This document shows, in pieces, positions 23,895 to 34,667 of a stretch of DNA of 64,000 nucleotides (positions within the stretch are counted from its first letter, which is position 1; each line of letters starts with the position of its first letter). Under the pieces are notes generated by a model. The model searched no databases and had not been told where the DNA came from. It saw only the letters and a program-made list of their open reading frames with translations. Made by a program: the position numbers and the translations under genes. Location of the stretch: assembly GCA_029204225.1 (NCBI GenBank), contig CM055109.1, positions 39,913,791 through 39,977,790 on the forward strand. Direction: 5' to 3'. Source of the DNA: Diphasiastrum complanatum. Taxonomy: Eukaryota > Streptophyta > Lycopodiopsida > Lycopodiales > Lycopodiaceae.

Positions 23895-24636
23895 CGCGTA
23901 AGCCTATGGCCCAATGAGCACGCAAGTAAAGTTGTAAATAAAATAAACTTGACTTGGGCCTTGGAATTAAAATAAAACTAGAGGCCCAAAGTCATTTTTG
24001 AACTTAGAGATTATTTTTTAGAGTTGGGTCCAAATTGGGACTCACATGAATCTTGTGATTACCAATGTACTTTTTGTGGACCCTTGGATCAAGTTGGGTC
24101 CAAGATGAATGGATAGGATCATTGTGAATATTAGCCAATAGGATTGAGGGGCAAGGTCCTTTCCCATTTTATAAAAAGGCACCATTTGTACACTATTTGG
24201 ATGATTAATGAGAAGGAAGAAACTCTACCAATTTTGGAAGAGAATCATCCTCATTTGCAATTCAATGCTTGCTATTGCTCTTGTTGTCTTCTATTGCTTT
24301 CAAGTTCATGCTTTTTTGGTTTCAATAGTTTATGTTTCTCCTTTAGCAAGTACAATGTGCATTTGAGCTAACCTCCACCCTCCCTCTATCTCTCTCTTCT
24401 ATCTTCTTTCCCCTCCATCTTATCTAATCATCCCCTTCCTTTCACCTACAATCATGATGAATGTTAGTGTAGAGGAGTAGAGTTAAGGGAGAGTAGTGTT
24501 AGTGGTGAATAGAGTTAAGGGAGAAGATAGGAAACTAACTAAAAATAGCATCTATGCATAGTTAGGTACCTATCCAGTGATCTAACTCTTGTTGACAGGC
24601 AAGAGGGCTATACTACGCGAGATCATCGACCCTACA
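23895..24636 (+). repeat. family A 3' LTR, 5'-truncated
   Basis: Begins at CGCGTAAGCC, lacking the first bases present in other copies, and ends ...GACCCTACA before the TSD. It contains the TATA box TTTTATAAAAAGG at about 24166. Its terminal region carries the complement of GTAGTATAG and CTTGCCTGTCA near 24592-24616, the tRNA-Asp-like segment. Confidence 0.88.
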
Positions 24637-24971
24637 ATGGCCTAGCAAATCAATATATAAAGTTTACTTATGGTGATCCGTTATTGCTTATCAAATTGTT
24701 TCCATGCATTACTGGAAAAATAGCCGATGATGGAATAACTCATTAAACCCCATAAAGGTTTATTCGGATAGCCACTTTCAAAACCCCAATGCAATGTCTA
24801 TTTCAACAATGCAAAAAGCCATAACCCTTATTTAAAAGCATGCAACTTAAAAGCCTCAAGAACAATCCCAAATCAACCGCCACCCTAATAAGACAAACCC
24901 TAACAGCCGCCATCCTAACAGGCTTCATAAAGCGTCTCAGAATGTATGCATTTTCGTAGTTCTTCGCGACT
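24637..24971. other. DNA between two family A insertions
   Basis: No gene recognised. The last 38 bp (24934-24971) match 36199-36235 inside a copia LTR, apart from one extra T. Confidence 0.6.
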
Positions 24972-25789
24972 GTAGGGTCTTCGATCTGGTGTTGTAGTAG
25001 CCCTCCCGCCTGTCAACAAGGGTTAGTTCACTGGATAGGCACTTAACTATGCATAGATGCTACTTTTAGTTAGTTCTCTACTTTTTGTCTAACTCTTCCA
25101 CCGCTAACGCTACTTCCGAGAGCTCTACTCCTCTAAACTACCTTCATCATGATTGTAGGTGAAAGGGAAGGGAAGATTAGAAGAGATTGAGAAGAGAAGT
25201 GGGAAAGAGAGAAATAGAGTGTGAGAGTGGAGGTTAGCTCAAATGCTCCTTATGCTTGCTAATGGGAAAACATTAACTAAGACAACCAATAAATATGAAA
25301 ATAGAAAGCAATGAAAACACAATCAAAAGCATTAGCAAGTAGTGAATAGCAAATGAGGATGCTCCTTTCCAAAAAGTAGTAGAGTTTTCTCCTTCACATT
25401 AAGCATGGAAATAGAGTACAAGTGGTGCCTTTTTAAAAAATGGGGAAGGCCCTTGCCCCAAAATCCTACTGGCTAATATTTACATTGATCCTATCCATTC
25501 ATCTTGGACCCAACTTGATCCAAGGGTCCACAAAAAGTACATTGGAAATCACAAGATGCATGTGAGTCCAAAATTGGCCCAACTCTAAAAAGTAAACTCT
25601 AAGTTGAAAATTGACTTTGGGCCTCAAGTTTTATTATAATTACAAGGGGCCCAAGTCTATTATTTTATTTATAACTCATCTTGCATGCTCATTGGGCCAT
25701 GGGCTTATACGCGCAGGATGTCATGCCCTCGCAACACATTTTATTGGCCAATATTATTTATTTACAATTCGTCTGGAATACCCCCAACA
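24972..25789 (-). repeat. family A 3' LTR, full length (818 bp)
   Basis: Plus-strand ends are TGTAGGG and CCCCCAACA, i.e. TGTTGG...CCTACA on the element strand. This is the most complete family A LTR in the window. The element-strand terminal 50 bases contain the complement of GTTGTAGTA and TCCCGCCTGTCA. Confidence 0.92.
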
Positions 25790-25882
25790 GGACCCACGAC
25801 CTGAAGTAGTGTCGGTCCCTCGGCACTCTGCCGGTTTAGTAAAGAGTCTTCTTGGCTTGCCTCTGGTGGATCAAGTAGCCCG
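25790..25882 (-). pseudogene. third-ORF C-terminus of the minus family A copy
   Basis: The end of the conserved C-terminal domain (GYLIHQRQAKKTLY-like reading), the stop, and the ACCGGCAGAGTGCCGAGGG segment that follows this ORF in all copies. It is separated from the rest of the ORF (31744 onward) by the nested copia insertion. GCCCG at 25878-25882 is the copia target duplication. Confidence 0.8.
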
Positions 25883-26535
25883 TGTGAAAAACTCAGATCC
25901 AAAAGATGCTAAAGTTTCATAAAGATCTTGGCCATGGAAGTTATGCACATCTAGATTGAAAAAATGATAGAAATTGTGATGTTAAGCATACTAAACATCA
26001 ACTAAACATCAAAATCTGATCATAAGCTTCCACAAACAGAAACTTGCTGTCCCTGTCCGTACTTCAGAGCCTACAACCTGCATTTCACACGTGTGAAGCC
26101 ATAGCAACAAAGAAATCACAATTCTAGTGGCTAGAATGCAAGATATGAACAAAAAAGTGAGAGAGAAGAAGATGGACCTTCAAAGAGCATAACATTCATT
26201 CAATAGAATGAAAATGAGATGTGTACATACTCGTGGAGATGGCTATTTATAGCAGCCATAGTGCCTCTTGGCCACTTGTCTTATGATAGGCTAAAATTGG
26301 GGTCCAATAGGATTCACCCATATACCTAGAAATTTGGTCAAATAGGAATGCACCAAATTATGAGCCAATAGAAGAGCTCCACACTCGACCTCCTCTAATT
26401 AATGTGACCTCAAAAGTAGTGTACACATACTTTGGGCCTCTACATACATGTATGAACCTATCTCTAACTTTTATTTGGCCATAGGCCTACAAAATCTCAA
26501 GTTAGGAAAATACTACTAGTTGACAATTTTTCACA
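25883..26535 (-). repeat. copia 3' LTR (653 bp)
   Basis: The 3' LTR on the element strand. The element-strand TATA box TATAAATAG lies at about 26244-26252. The polypurine tract is directly to the right (26536-26546). It contains the palindromic CACACGTGTG at about 26086. Confidence 0.95.
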
Positions 26536-29500
26536 CTCCCTCTTCAACTAGTTTTAGCATAGATTTAGAAAGTACACCAAGACTTGTTCTATGCTTGAAA
26601 AATAAGTCCTTTCCCAATGCTTTGGTAAAGATATCAGCCACACATTCCTTTGATGGGACATGTTCAAGCTTGATCTCTTTTGCCAACACTTGTTCTCTCA
26701 CAAAATGGTAAGCCACCTCGATATGTTTGCTCCTTGCATGGAAAACCGGATTGCTTGCTAGACTTTGGGCTGAAAGGTTGTCACAAAAGATGATTGGACT
26801 CTCTGAAAAATCCAGCAAATGAAGCTCCATAATCATCCTCTTGATCCACACCATCTCCTTTGTGCATGATGTCAAAGCTTTGTACTCGGCCTCACTAGAA
26901 GAAAGTGATATAGTTGCTTGTTTCTTCGACATCCATGAGATAGCTCCATCACCTATGAAAATAGCATGTGCATTTATGGATTTTCTATCCATAAGGTCTC
27001 CTGCAAAATCTGAATCTGAAAAACCAAATAAGTTAGGTGATGAGCCTCTATAAACAATGCCAAAATCTTTTGTTCCCGAGATGTATCTCAAGATCCTCTT
27101 TCCTAGTTTCCAATGTTCTATGCTAGGATCTTGCATGAATTGGCTTAATCTACCAACACAATAAGATAAATCAGGTCTTGTGATGGTTAGATATATAAGA
27201 GAACCTATTAGCTTCCTATAGAGAGTAATGTCCTCGAAGGATCTTTCATTACCTCTTATAGTTAGCTTTACATGTGATTCCATAGGTGTATCAATAGGAT
27301 TTGCATCTACCATATGAAATCTATTGAGAATAGAAATAGCATACTTCTCTTGTGAAATAAAAGTGATTTGAGAAGTTCTAATTACTTCTATTCCTAAGAT
27401 ATAGCTCAAAAGACCAAGATCATGCACTTCAAATTCCTTTTTTAGTGCTTTCTTGATATCTTCTATATCTTCCTTGTTCCCTCCACTTAAAATAATGTCA
27501 TCCACATAAATTAGAAGGATTGTAACATCATTAGCACTAATTCTAAAGTAAAGTGAATGATCATACTCACTCATAGTGAAGTTTTGAGAAAGTAGAAAAG
27601 AGTTAAGCCTAGCATACCAACTCCTTGGTGCTTGCTTAAGACCATACAAACTTTTTTGTAGAAAACACACATGATTAGGCTTGCTATGAGAAACATAGCT
27701 CTCGGGTTGCTCCATGTAGACTTCCTCTTCAAGATCACCATTCAAGAAAGCATTAGAAATGTCTAATTGCCAAAGATCCCATCCATAAAGAGTTGCAAGG
27801 GAAATGATTACTCTTATGCTCACCATCTTTGCCACGGGTGCAAAGGTTTCCTCATAGTCAATGCCATGCTCTTGAGCATAACCTTTAGCCACCAACCTTG
27901 CCTTCAACTTGTTGATAGATCCATCTTGATTTGTCTTTACCTTGAAGATCCATTTGCATCCAATTGCACTTTTGCCCTTTGGAAGCTCCACCAATCTCCA
28001 TGTGTTGTTCTTCATAAGTGCTTCAAACTCAAGATCCATTGCTTGGATCCATTCCTCTTCTTGCCTTGCTTCATCTACACATGAAGGTACATCAAAAGAA
28101 GTTAGGAAAGCATAGTTGGATCCATCCACCACTTGCTTACCTTTGCCATCATAAGTGAGCCTTGAGGGTTTCACTTTATGCCTTGGAGTTCTCCTTGGAA
28201 TTTGACTTGAAGAGGCTTCTTCAACATCCACATCCAATGTGTCATCAACTCCATTGTCATCAAGCACATTAGTTGCAACAACACCATCATCACTTGAAAC
28301 AACTTTTGGAATGTTACCTTCATAAAAAATGACATCCCTACTTGTGAACACTTTCTTGATTGAAGGAACATAAATCCTATATGCTTTGCTTACTTCACTA
28401 TAACCAACAAAAATGCCCTTTCTTGAAGATGGATCCTCCTTAGTTCTATCATCAAGAGTAATGTTGAAGTAGCAAATGCATCCAAAAGTTCTTAGAAACT
28501 TGACATTAGGCTTCGTACCAAACAAAGCTTCAAAAGGGGTTTTTCCTTCCAATACAACACTTGGCCATCTATTGCATAGGAAATTTGCACACAACAAAGC
28601 ATCACTCCAAAAAGGTTTAGGAAGATTAGCATTCAATCTCATTGCCTTTGCACTCTCACACAAGGTTCTATTCTTCCTCTCGGCCACTCCATTTTGTTGT
28701 GGTGTTCTTGGACATGTGTACTCCCTCTTGATCCCATGCTCATCGCAAAAGGCTTTGAATTTGTTAGAAATGTATTCACCACCATTGTCGCTCCTCAAGC
28801 ATTTGATTTTGGTTGTAAATTGAGTCTCAATAGCAACTTTGAACTTGACAAACACATCAAACACCTCATCCTTGCTCTTTAGTAGATAAACCCAACAAAA
28901 TCTACTAAAATCATCAATGAAAGTTACATACATCTTAGCACCTCCATTGCTAATTGTAGTAACACCATGAATATCCGAATGCAAGAGAGAAAAAGGCATC
29001 TTAGATCTAGATATAGATCTAGTATATGGCAATCTATGTGATTTAGACAAAGCACATTCTTCACAAACATGATTCAAGCAAGTAAGAGACTTGGGAAGTC
29101 CCCTTACTACCTCCTTTTTGGCTATTACCTCCAAGGCCTTGTAGTTGAGATGTCCCATCCTTTTATGCCATACCTCTTGAATTGACATTTGTTCATTTGC
29201 CATGCATCCAACTTGGTTAGCAACAACACATGCATCAAGCTTGAACAATTTCCCTTGCCTTTTCCCTTTTGCAATGATACTACACCCCTTTTTGATCAAG
29301 CAAGCATCACCATCAAACTCAACTTTGAATCCTTTGTCAAGCATTTGGCTTACACTAAGTAAGTTCTTGGTAATGGATGGAATGAGCAAAACATCTTTCA
29401 ATTCTATATTCCTATTTGTAGAAAGTGAAATAGGAATTGTGCCAATCCCCTTGATTGCACACTCACCATCATTTGCGGTATAGATTACCTTCCTATCACC

Positions 29501-30481
29501 ATCAAATGCCATTAAAGATGAAAAATACTCTTTATGATATGTCATATGAGAAGTGGCTCCACTATCAATCCACCAAGGATCAATGTCTCCATGATTAGCC
29601 AACAAGCAAGATGACATAACAAAAGCATCATTTGAAAGAAGCTCATCCCCACCCTCATCAATAGTTAGATTGGTTTGCTTTTCCCCTTGATCCCTCTTTT
29701 TCTTAAAACAATCACTAGCAAAATGCCCTTTGACTCCACAATAGAAACATTTTAGCTTAGATCTATCCTTCTTTTTGCCAAAAGTAGAGTGCTCACCTTG
29801 GTCTTGCCCTTTAGACCAATTGCTTTTACCTTTGCCCTTGAACTTGCCTTTAGAGAACATTGCCTCCTCTTCTCCTCCTTGAGATGTAGAAGATGCTCCC
29901 ACTCTTGCTTGCAACCTGAATTCTTCAGCCAACAAGACCTCTTGCAAGTCTCCAACACTTGGTAAACATTTTTGGATAGCATAACTTTGAACAAGATTAG
30001 CATGATCATCCAACAAGCCATTGAGAATCACTTGAACAAGCTCCTCATTATTTATGCCATCATTAATGCATGCTAACTCATCATTCAATGCTTTAACTCT
30101 CAAAACAAAAGCATGTCCATTCTCACTCTTCTTTTGCATACAAGAAAAGATTTGCCTTCTTAAAGTCAACACTCTAGAAGTAGACTTGGATTCATAAACC
30201 TTCTTCAAGGCTTCCCAAGCTTCACTAGATGATGTGCACTTACCAACCTCTTTGATAAGCTCATTTGTCACATTCATCTTGATCATGTGAAGGGCTTTCT
30301 TTGCCCTCTTGTCATACCTCAATTGTTCTTGAGGTGCCAAAGGTCTCTCCTCCACACCTACAACAATATCCATCAACTCATTCATCTCAAGCAAAGACTC
30401 CATCCTTACTTTCCAAGTAGAATAGTTGAGGGAGGTAAGCCTATCATTGCTTTCCAACATGTAGCCTCCATTTGTAGCCAT
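26531..30481 (-). CDS. copia gag-pol polyprotein, intact (1316 aa)
   Basis: A single ORF for all copia proteins. Gag spans residues 1 to about 230, with zinc knuckle CFYCGVKGHFASDC at 245-258. The protease active site is WIDSGATSH at about 305-312. The integrase zinc site uses H439, H444, C473 and C476, and the core acids are D503 (HSDIHG), D565 (RSDNGGEY) and E601 (GVAERKNRT). RT starts near 820 with catalytic YVDD at 992-995. RNase H follows (FSDSDFAGD, SSSEAEY, CDNLSAQ) and the tail is VADIFTKALGKD. The length is normal for the family. No stops, frameshifts or lost catalytic residues were seen. The stop codon falls just inside the 3' LTR border. Expression would start from the TATA box in the right-hand LTR. 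Confidence 0.98.
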   Translation of the reverse strand: MATNGGYMLESNDRLTSLNYSTWKVRMESLLEMNELMDIVVGVEERPLAPQEQLRYDKRAKKALHMIKMNVTNELIKEVGKCTSSSEAWEALKKVYESKSTSRVLTLRRQIFSCMQKKSENGHAFVLRVKALNDELACINDGINNEELVQVILNGLLDDHANLVQSYAIQKCLPSVGDLQEVLLAEEFRLQARVGASSTSQGGEEEAMFSKGKFKGKGKSNWSKGQDQGEHSTFGKKKDRSKLKCFYCGVKGHFASDCFKKKRDQGEKQTNLTIDEGGDELLSNDAFVMSSCLLANHGDIDPWWIDSGATSHMTYHKEYFSSLMAFDGDRKVIYTANDGECAIKGIGTIPISLSTNRNIELKDVLLIPSITKNLLSVSQMLDKGFKVEFDGDACLIKKGCSIIAKGKRQGKLFKLDACVVANQVGCMANEQMSIQEVWHKRMGHLNYKALEVIAKKEVVRGLPKSLTCLNHVCEECALSKSHRLPYTRSISRSKMPFSLLHSDIHGVTTISNGGAKMYVTFIDDFSRFCWVYLLKSKDEVFDVFVKFKVAIETQFTTKIKCLRSDNGGEYISNKFKAFCDEHGIKREYTCPRTPQQNGVAERKNRTLCESAKAMRLNANLPKPFWSDALLCANFLCNRWPSVVLEGKTPFEALFGTKPNVKFLRTFGCICYFNITLDDRTKEDPSSRKGIFVGYSEVSKAYRIYVPSIKKVFTSRDVIFYEGNIPKVVSSDDGVVATNVLDDNGVDDTLDVDVEEASSSQIPRRTPRHKVKPSRLTYDGKGKQVVDGSNYAFLTSFDVPSCVDEARQEEEWIQAMDLEFEALMKNNTWRLVELPKGKSAIGCKWIFKVKTNQDGSINKLKARLVAKGYAQEHGIDYEETFAPVAKMVSIRVIISLATLYGWDLWQLDISNAFLNGDLEEEVYMEQPESYVSHSKPNHVCFLQKSLYGLKQAPRSWYARLNSFLLSQNFTMSEYDHSLYFRISANDVTILLIYVDDIILSGGNKEDIEDIKKALKKEFEVHDLGLLSYILGIEVIRTSQITFISQEKYAISILNRFHMVDANPIDTPMESHVKLTIRGNERSFEDITLYRKLIGSLIYLTITRPDLSYCVGRLSQFMQDPSIEHWKLGKRILRYISGTKDFGIVYRGSSPNLFGFSDSDFAGDLMDRKSINAHAIFIGDGAISWMSKKQATISLSSSEAEYKALTSCTKEMVWIKRMIMELHLLDFSESPIIFCDNLSAQSLASNPVFHARSKHIEVAYHFVREQVLAKEIKLEHVPSKECVADIFTKALGKDLFFKHRTSLGVLSKSMLKLVEEGV

Positions 30482-31078
30482 GTTGCAATGATTGATCTCT
30501 GATCTTTGACCTGTTCCAATGCACTAAGCACTCTCTTGAATCAACAAATGAAACACAAGAAGAAATCACAAAGATTTGGAACCTAAAACCTTACTTTTTC
30601 TCTCTTTTCCTCACTTTTTCCTTAATTTTAGCCACTAGTTTTATGATTTCTTGATCAAACCAAGACCAAACCTCAATATACTTGCTTTTCCCTCACTCCT
30701 AAGATTGAAATACACTCTTGAATCATTCAGCAAACTGAAAATCAGAGGGTTACATCAATTTTGAAGTTTTTGACATGAAGAAGCAAGAAATTGAATCAAA
30801 AAACTATATGCTAGAATGGAAAACTAATAGGATCTTGTTGGATCTTGCATCTCCCTCTTTCCAAAACAATTTTTGTCTCCTTATTCTGATAAGTACAGAG
30901 GGAATTCGCCCTACTTCAATTGAAATGCATACAAATGATGTTTTGATCACAAAGATCCAATTTCTACACATAAATCAACAAGATTTTTAGCTAGAAACTT
31001 GATTGGAATGCTACAAAAGCAAACTCGCCCACAAATCTCTTCTAAATCTGGCAAAACCTGCACATTTGGCCGCCTAAT

Positions 31079-31090
31079 GCTCTGATACCA
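31079..31090 (-). other. copia primer-binding site (tRNA-iMet)
   Basis: The element strand reads TGGTATCAGAGC immediately after the 5' LTR, the standard initiator-methionine tRNA complement of plant copia elements. Confidence 0.95.
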
Positions 31091-31743
31091 TGTGAAAAAC
31101 TCAGATCCAAAAGATGCTAAAGTTTCATAAAGATCTTGGCCATGGAAGTTATGCACATCTAGATTGAAAAAATGATAGAAATTGTGATGTTAAGCATACT
31201 AAACATCAACTAAACATCAAAATCTGATCATAAGCTTCCACAAACAGAAACTTGCTGTCCCTGTCCGTACTTCAGAGCCTACAACCTGCATTTCACACGT
31301 GTGAAGCCATAGCAACAAAGAAATCACAATTCTAGTGGCTAGAATGCAAGATATGAACAAAAAAGTGAGAGAGAAGAAGATGGACCTTCAAAGAGCATAA
31401 CATTCATTCAATAGAATGAAAATGAGATGTGTACATACTCGTGGAGATGGCTATTTATAGCAGCCATAGTGCCTCTTGGCCACTTGTCTTATGATAGGCT
31501 AAAATTGGGGTCCAATAGGATTCACCCATATACCTAGAAATTTGGTCAAATAGGAATGCACCAAATTATGAGCCAATAGAAGAGCTCCACACTCGACCTC
31601 CTCTAATTAATGTGACCTCAAAAGTAGTGTACACATACTTTGGGCCTCTACATACATGTATGAACCTATCTCTAACTTTTATTTGGCCATAGGCCTACAA
31701 AATCTCAAGTTAGGAAAATACTACTAGTTGACAATTTTTCACA
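31091..31743 (-). repeat. copia 5' LTR (653 bp)
   Basis: Promoter-bearing LTR. The TATA box TATAAATAG is on the element strand at about 31452-31460. Its sequence appears identical to 25883-26535. Confidence 0.95.
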
Positions 31744-33591
31744 GCCCGTGACGTCTTCCTTCCATGAAATTAATGCGGTCCAGTTTCTTCAAGTCCTTGG
31801 GCGTGTGAAGGGACTTGTGGAGTCCTATCATCCAGTCTTGGTCGACCCACGCTTGAAATCTGTGCATCCAGGGACCGCCAAGGAATGCAGGTGATCTTTG
31901 ACTTATCGGAGGCGAGTGCCTTATTAGGATCAGAGAATATGGGGGGGAAGAAAAATGTCCCATTTGGTTTCAATCCCCATTAAATGCTCTAAGTCCCGGG
32001 TGTAAGTGACTACCGCACGGACTGTTGGATCAAGGCAGTTGAAATATTTATTGGCAAATATGGTGAGAGCCCTTCGAGCGTCTACATCTGTATTCCAACC
32101 GTGCTCTGATGGAATTCGTGGCCAATTGAAGTTTTGAATGGTGACCTTGTCCAGAGGGGTGCCGCATTCCACCCATTTGGATCGTCATGTGCATGGCAGA
32201 AAGTGCGCGTCCACTCGTAATTGTTGTGGACTTGTCACATAGGCCCTGATGGTCGTCGAGTCTCTTTCAAAGAGCTGCTAACGCCACTCTAGTTGTGGTT
32301 GGAGGACGGGTAGTGCTTGCAGCTCATTGCCTTTTATTGTCTGTGCCGAAAATGATATCTGCCAACCGTCTCTTGATGACTCATGGGGATACTTAGCTAG
32401 AAATTTGTTTATTTTCTCCTCCACGGACTTTGGACGTCGGAAGGCCCGGCTGACAGATATGGTGCGCGAGCCTCTTGATGACGAGGCTTGTCCTTCCTCT
32501 TGGCTTTGGCTTGGACCTGCGTCTTGGCCTTGGTCCCGTGTGTTAGCTCCCGTATCAACTGGTCTTTGGTCTTGGCCTTTGGACCCTTGATCTTGACTTA
32601 TCCCCCCTGCTGCTTGCTGGCCTTGGCCCTGCTCGTGCTTGCCTGTGCAGCATTAAAAATAGGTGGCGGTGGAATCACCACTGGGGTGGATTGGGTCTTC
32701 TTCTCCATGTACTGTTGGCAAGCCTTGAGGGCTTGTTTGGCCTGGGCGAACTCGTGAGTTGCGCTTGTCCGGTACTTGTCGAACTTTGCCTGATAGTTGT
32801 TTAACGTTTGGCTATATACCTGCACCTGATGCCTGAAGAAATTCATCTCTGCTTGAGAGAGCGGCCTTGAGTCTGGTGTAGGTTGAGCTAGCCAGACGAG
32901 TTTTTCACTTTGTAAGTCTTTCACTTCCGTCCCCAGGCGCGTATTATCTACTTCATAAATTTGTAGTTGCATCTGGATTTGAGCAAGCCGTTGGGACACT
33001 TTGGATTGAAGCTCTCGCAACTTCGTGGAGGCATCTGTCAGCACTTTGGAGAGGCTTTGGATATATTGGTTTAGGCCATCCTCCTTCTGCTGCAGCTTGG
33101 CGATCTTCCGATGTCTGTCTTGTTCATGTTGTTGAGCTATAATAAGCTCTTGCTGCAACTTCGTGGATTCCGCTCGCAGCTAGGTATTGGTTGTCGCCAA
33201 GTGGAGTACCCGGCTGTCCAAAATGGCCCTGGCTCCTACCACCTCCTGGATGTATGTTCACAAGGTTTGGTACACCGTCGATAAATCTGTTGGAACAGCC
33301 GGTACGCTGGCATTGAGAGGGGCTTGTGTGGTAGCGGCCCCGATGACTGGTGGAGCGTCGTCATCATTGTGCTCAATCAGGTTCTCAAGGGACTTTTTGT
33401 CATTTGGGGCGGTGAGATCTGTCCGATCTGGTGATGGTATAAAGATTGTCTGAACAAATGCATCATCAAGCAACCGTTGGTTGCCCTCGGCAATCCTTGA
33501 TGGCGAAACATGTGGTATCGTGAACATCTTCGTCAGGTGAAGGGCTAAAAGCTAGCAAGGCTTTGTAATCAAAAACACTTTGTTTCTTCAT
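31744..33591 (-). pseudogene. third ORF of the minus family A copy, N-terminally deleted
   Basis: Two starts are possible. One at 33591 opens MKKQSVFDYKALLAF and then shifts frame. The other at 33527 opens MFTIPHVSPSR. The coiled coil follows (33158-32700: LQQELIIAQQHEQ, LSQAEMNFFRHQVQVYSQ), then a Lys/Gln linker and the C-terminal domain (32290-31744), cut by the nested copia. The globular N-terminal domain and most of the Thr/Ser/Pro linker of the 20.9-kb copy are missing. Frameshifts and stops are present, so it is inactive. Confidence 0.8.
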
Positions 33592-33599
33592 CTTGTGTG

Positions 33600-34667
33600 A
33601 GGGTTGGCTGTGCGAGGGTTCTTTAGCTATTTTGCAGGTAAAAAACCTTGATATCTCTCAGATCCTTGGGAAGTAACTCTCTCAAGGATCACAGTAGCTG
33701 AATCTGGATCAGATCTAACTCTGGAATTCTCTATGAGAGTTTACTCTTGCACTAAGTGAAAATTTCACTGTATGCGAGGGTTCAGAACCACTATTTTGGC
33801 TTGATCTTCACCAAATCTCTATGCTAACTCTCGCAGGCTTCATCACTGATGGCAAAAGACATTCTAAATTGATTGAAGTGGTCTGCGAGAGTTCTTACTG
33901 GAAGGATTTGCTGGATCTTTACTTTTTAATGATTTTTTAGCATTTAAACCCAATTTTCTGCTCACTGAAATCAAACTAACTCTCGCAGGCTCTTCTGTGT
34001 CCTTGTCTCGCTAAGATGGAACTTCAAAATCCTCTACGAGAGTTCTTGACCGCTAGAACTGAAAATTTTAGTGTCTACGAGAGTTCTCTGGTACTTTCCC
34101 GTCCTTTTTTCACTGAAAACTCTCACACAAGCACTTAGACATCAAACTAGCTCTCGCAAGCTTCTCTATGTCCTGGTCTCACTAAGATGAAACTTCAGAG
34201 GGCTCTGTGAGAGTTCTGGTGAAGATTTGTGTTTTTTTGGATTTTTTCAAGGACTTTTTGAATTTTTTATGATTTTTCTCTGATTTTTGCAGTCTGCTTG
34301 AAACTAACTCTCGCAGGCTTCTATGCAGGTCTGGGACAGTACCCTGAAGCTGCTGCCAGTCATGCAAGGGTTAACTCTTACTGGTTTTGGAGATATTAAA
34401 ATCTGATGAGATTTTAGGCTCCTTTTCCCTCCAAAATACAGATTGGTGTGTTTTTTTTGGGTTTTTTGGCTGGTTGGTTTGCGTTTCAAGCGCTTAGAGG
34501 CTGTTCAGGGCCTCCTCTACCCTCTCACACCTCCTGCGCTAGCTGTGAACAGTCCAAACATAAAAAAACACAGAAAACTAAATCTAGACACCCAAAAATC
34601 TACCTAAAACTACTCTAAAAAGCAAGAAATAGCTAAAATGCGACTACACTAGTTAGTGAAAACCTAT
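33600..34667 (-). other. family A leader/spacer with dense inverted short-motif array
   Basis: Between 33611 and about 34381 roughly a dozen copies of TGCGAGAGTTC-like or GAACTCTCGCA-like motifs occur in both orientations (for example 33611, 33773, 33824, 33883, 33978, 34035, 34075, 34148, 34206 and 34305). A longer unit of about 60 bp containing GTGTCCTTGTCTC and CTAAGATGGAACTTCA occurs twice, about 170 bp apart. No ORF. Confidence 0.8.

Larger units (their letters stand above)
14348..24636 (+). mobile_element. gypsy family A element, near full length, degenerate
   Basis: A 10.3-kb Ty3/gypsy insertion bounded by LTR segments and a perfect 5-bp target-site duplication ATGGC (14343-14347 and 24637-24641). 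Order: truncated 5' LTR, gag, protease, RT, RNase H, integrase, noncoding motif array, extra ORF, truncated 3' LTR. The 5' LTR lost its R-U5 part, together with the primer site and leader. The 3' LTR lost its first bases. Order and primer type resemble the Athila/Tat side of plant gypsy elements, but I do not assign a named lineage. Confidence 0.9.
25883..31743 (-). mobile_element. intact, very young Ty1/copia element
   Basis: A 5861-bp insertion with two 653-bp LTRs (25883-26535 and 31091-31743) in which I see no difference by eye. Both start TGTG and end CACA. A perfect target duplication GCCCG lies at 25878-25882 and 31744-31748. The tRNA-iMet primer site TGGTATCAGAGC and a polypurine tract GAAGAGGGAG are in place, with one uninterrupted 1316-codon gag-pol ORF. 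All parts needed for autonomous movement are visible. It interrupts the third ORF of the minus-strand family A element. Confidence 0.97.

Noticed and set aside
24972-25030. A tRNA-Asp gene or tRNA-derived SINE in the LTR
   Set aside because: Only two short blocks match. The T-arm, acceptor stem and A/B promoter boxes are absent, so it is complementarity and not a tRNA gene.
26520-30502. Plus-strand ORFs within 26.5-30.5 kb
   Set aside because: They are antisense shadows of the intact copia gag-pol ORF.
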